From Clostridiales bacterium (GTDB taxonomy: Bacteria; Bacillota; Clostridia; Oscillospirales; Acutalibacteraceae): a stretch of DNA of 13,821 bases. The position numbers and the translations under genes were made by a program. Shown here one piece after another: positions 13,663 through 13,821 of this stretch (position 1 is the first letter of the stretch; each line of letters starts with the position of its first letter). A model generated the notes under the pieces. That model saw only the letters and a list, made by a program, of their open reading frames with translations, was not told the DNA's origin and ran no database searches. The stretch lies in assembly GCA_020860025.1 (NCBI GenBank), contig JAJBVC010000100.1, forward strand, positions 1-13,821. Reading direction: 5' to 3'.

Positions 13663-13821
13663 TTATTTAGCCTTGATTTTAACTGTTGTTGTATAGGATG
13701 AGTAAACCTTTTTACCGTTTACAGTTCTGTATGCACGCATACGAACATAATAGGTTTTGCCTTTTTTAGCCGATACAGAACAGCTTGTTGTTGAATTCTT
13801 GCTGATTGTCTTTTTAGTTAC
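13663..13821 (-). CDS. C-terminal end of a second Fn3-domain protein (cut by window edge)
   Basis: A minus-strand reading frame is open from the window edge to a TAA at 13663-13665 and gives the last 52 residues of a protein. It contains GKTYYVRMRAYRTVNGKK (residues 21-38 of the fragment) and VYSSYTTTVKIKAK at the end, the F and G strands of an Fn3 domain. The fragment closely resembles the end of the second Fn3 domain of the neighbouring gene (KKTYYVRICSYKTTQGTRY at 212-230), so the two are probably paralogues facing each other. The protein ends directly after the Fn3 domain. Its N-terminal part, length and function lie outside the window. Confidence 0.85.
   Translation of the reverse strand, partial: VTKKTISKNSTTSCSVSAKKGKTYYVRMRAYRTVNGKKVYSSYTTTVKIKAK

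Noticed and set aside
1..13821. CRISPR arrays, transposase genes, phage genes, tRNA or rRNA genes.
   Set aside because: Nothing consistent with any of these was seen. Nearly all of the window is accounted for by ordinary chromosomal genes with short gaps.

Overview
The window looks like a chromosomal segment of a low-GC, Gram-positive anaerobe of the Clostridia, most likely Oscillospiraceae/Ruminococcus-like. This placement is inferred from AT-rich DNA with AGGAGG-type ribosome binding sites, a ctsR-mcsA-mcsB-clpC operon, a ymfF-ymfH M16 peptidase pair, and secreted fibronectin type III proteins with many Lys, Ser, Thr and Tyr residues. No mobile element, CRISPR array, rRNA or tRNA was seen.

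Layout. (1) 25-5896, minus strand: a compact housekeeping run, transcribed ymfF, ymfH, lgt, folD and then a CNNM/CorC-type membrane protein. Several junctions overlap by 4-17 bases. (2) 6015-6965, minus strand: three tightly coupled small genes of unknown function, ending in a protein with a short C-terminal hydrophobic hairpin. An inverted repeat (5931-5975) separates them from ymfF. (3) 7058-7519, plus strand: a YfcE/MJ0936-type metallophosphoesterase. It converges on clpC across a shared bidirectional terminator. (4) 7588-12043, minus strand: the class III heat-shock operon ctsR-mcsA-mcsB-clpC, with a good sigma-A-type promoter surrounded by CtsR heptad repeats. (5) 12312-13541, plus strand: a secreted protein with two Fn3 domains and a transglutaminase-like C-terminus, with its own promoter and terminator. 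It converges on the 3' end of a second Fn3 gene (13663 to the window edge, minus strand).

How the genes work together. CtsR should repress its own operon, and McsA and McsB normally inactivate CtsR and feed substrates to ClpC. In this copy McsB has substitutions at most of the catalytic and ATP-phosphate-binding positions of the phosphagen-kinase fold (E to D, C to N, R to Q, two R to K, and a shortened loop). It also has a degraded phosphoarginine-sensing motif. ClpC nevertheless keeps the N-domain glutamates that read phosphoarginine. This suggests a McsB that is catalytically reduced or dead and works as an adaptor, and it is the most interesting signal in the window. A second signal is that the clpC Shine-Dalgarno sequence has a perfect 7-nt complement 22 nt upstream in the mcsB-clpC gap, so it could be hidden in a hairpin and act as an RNA switch or thermometer. 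Statements about catalysis rest on motif comparison from memory with B. subtilis McsB and arginine kinase. They were not computed.
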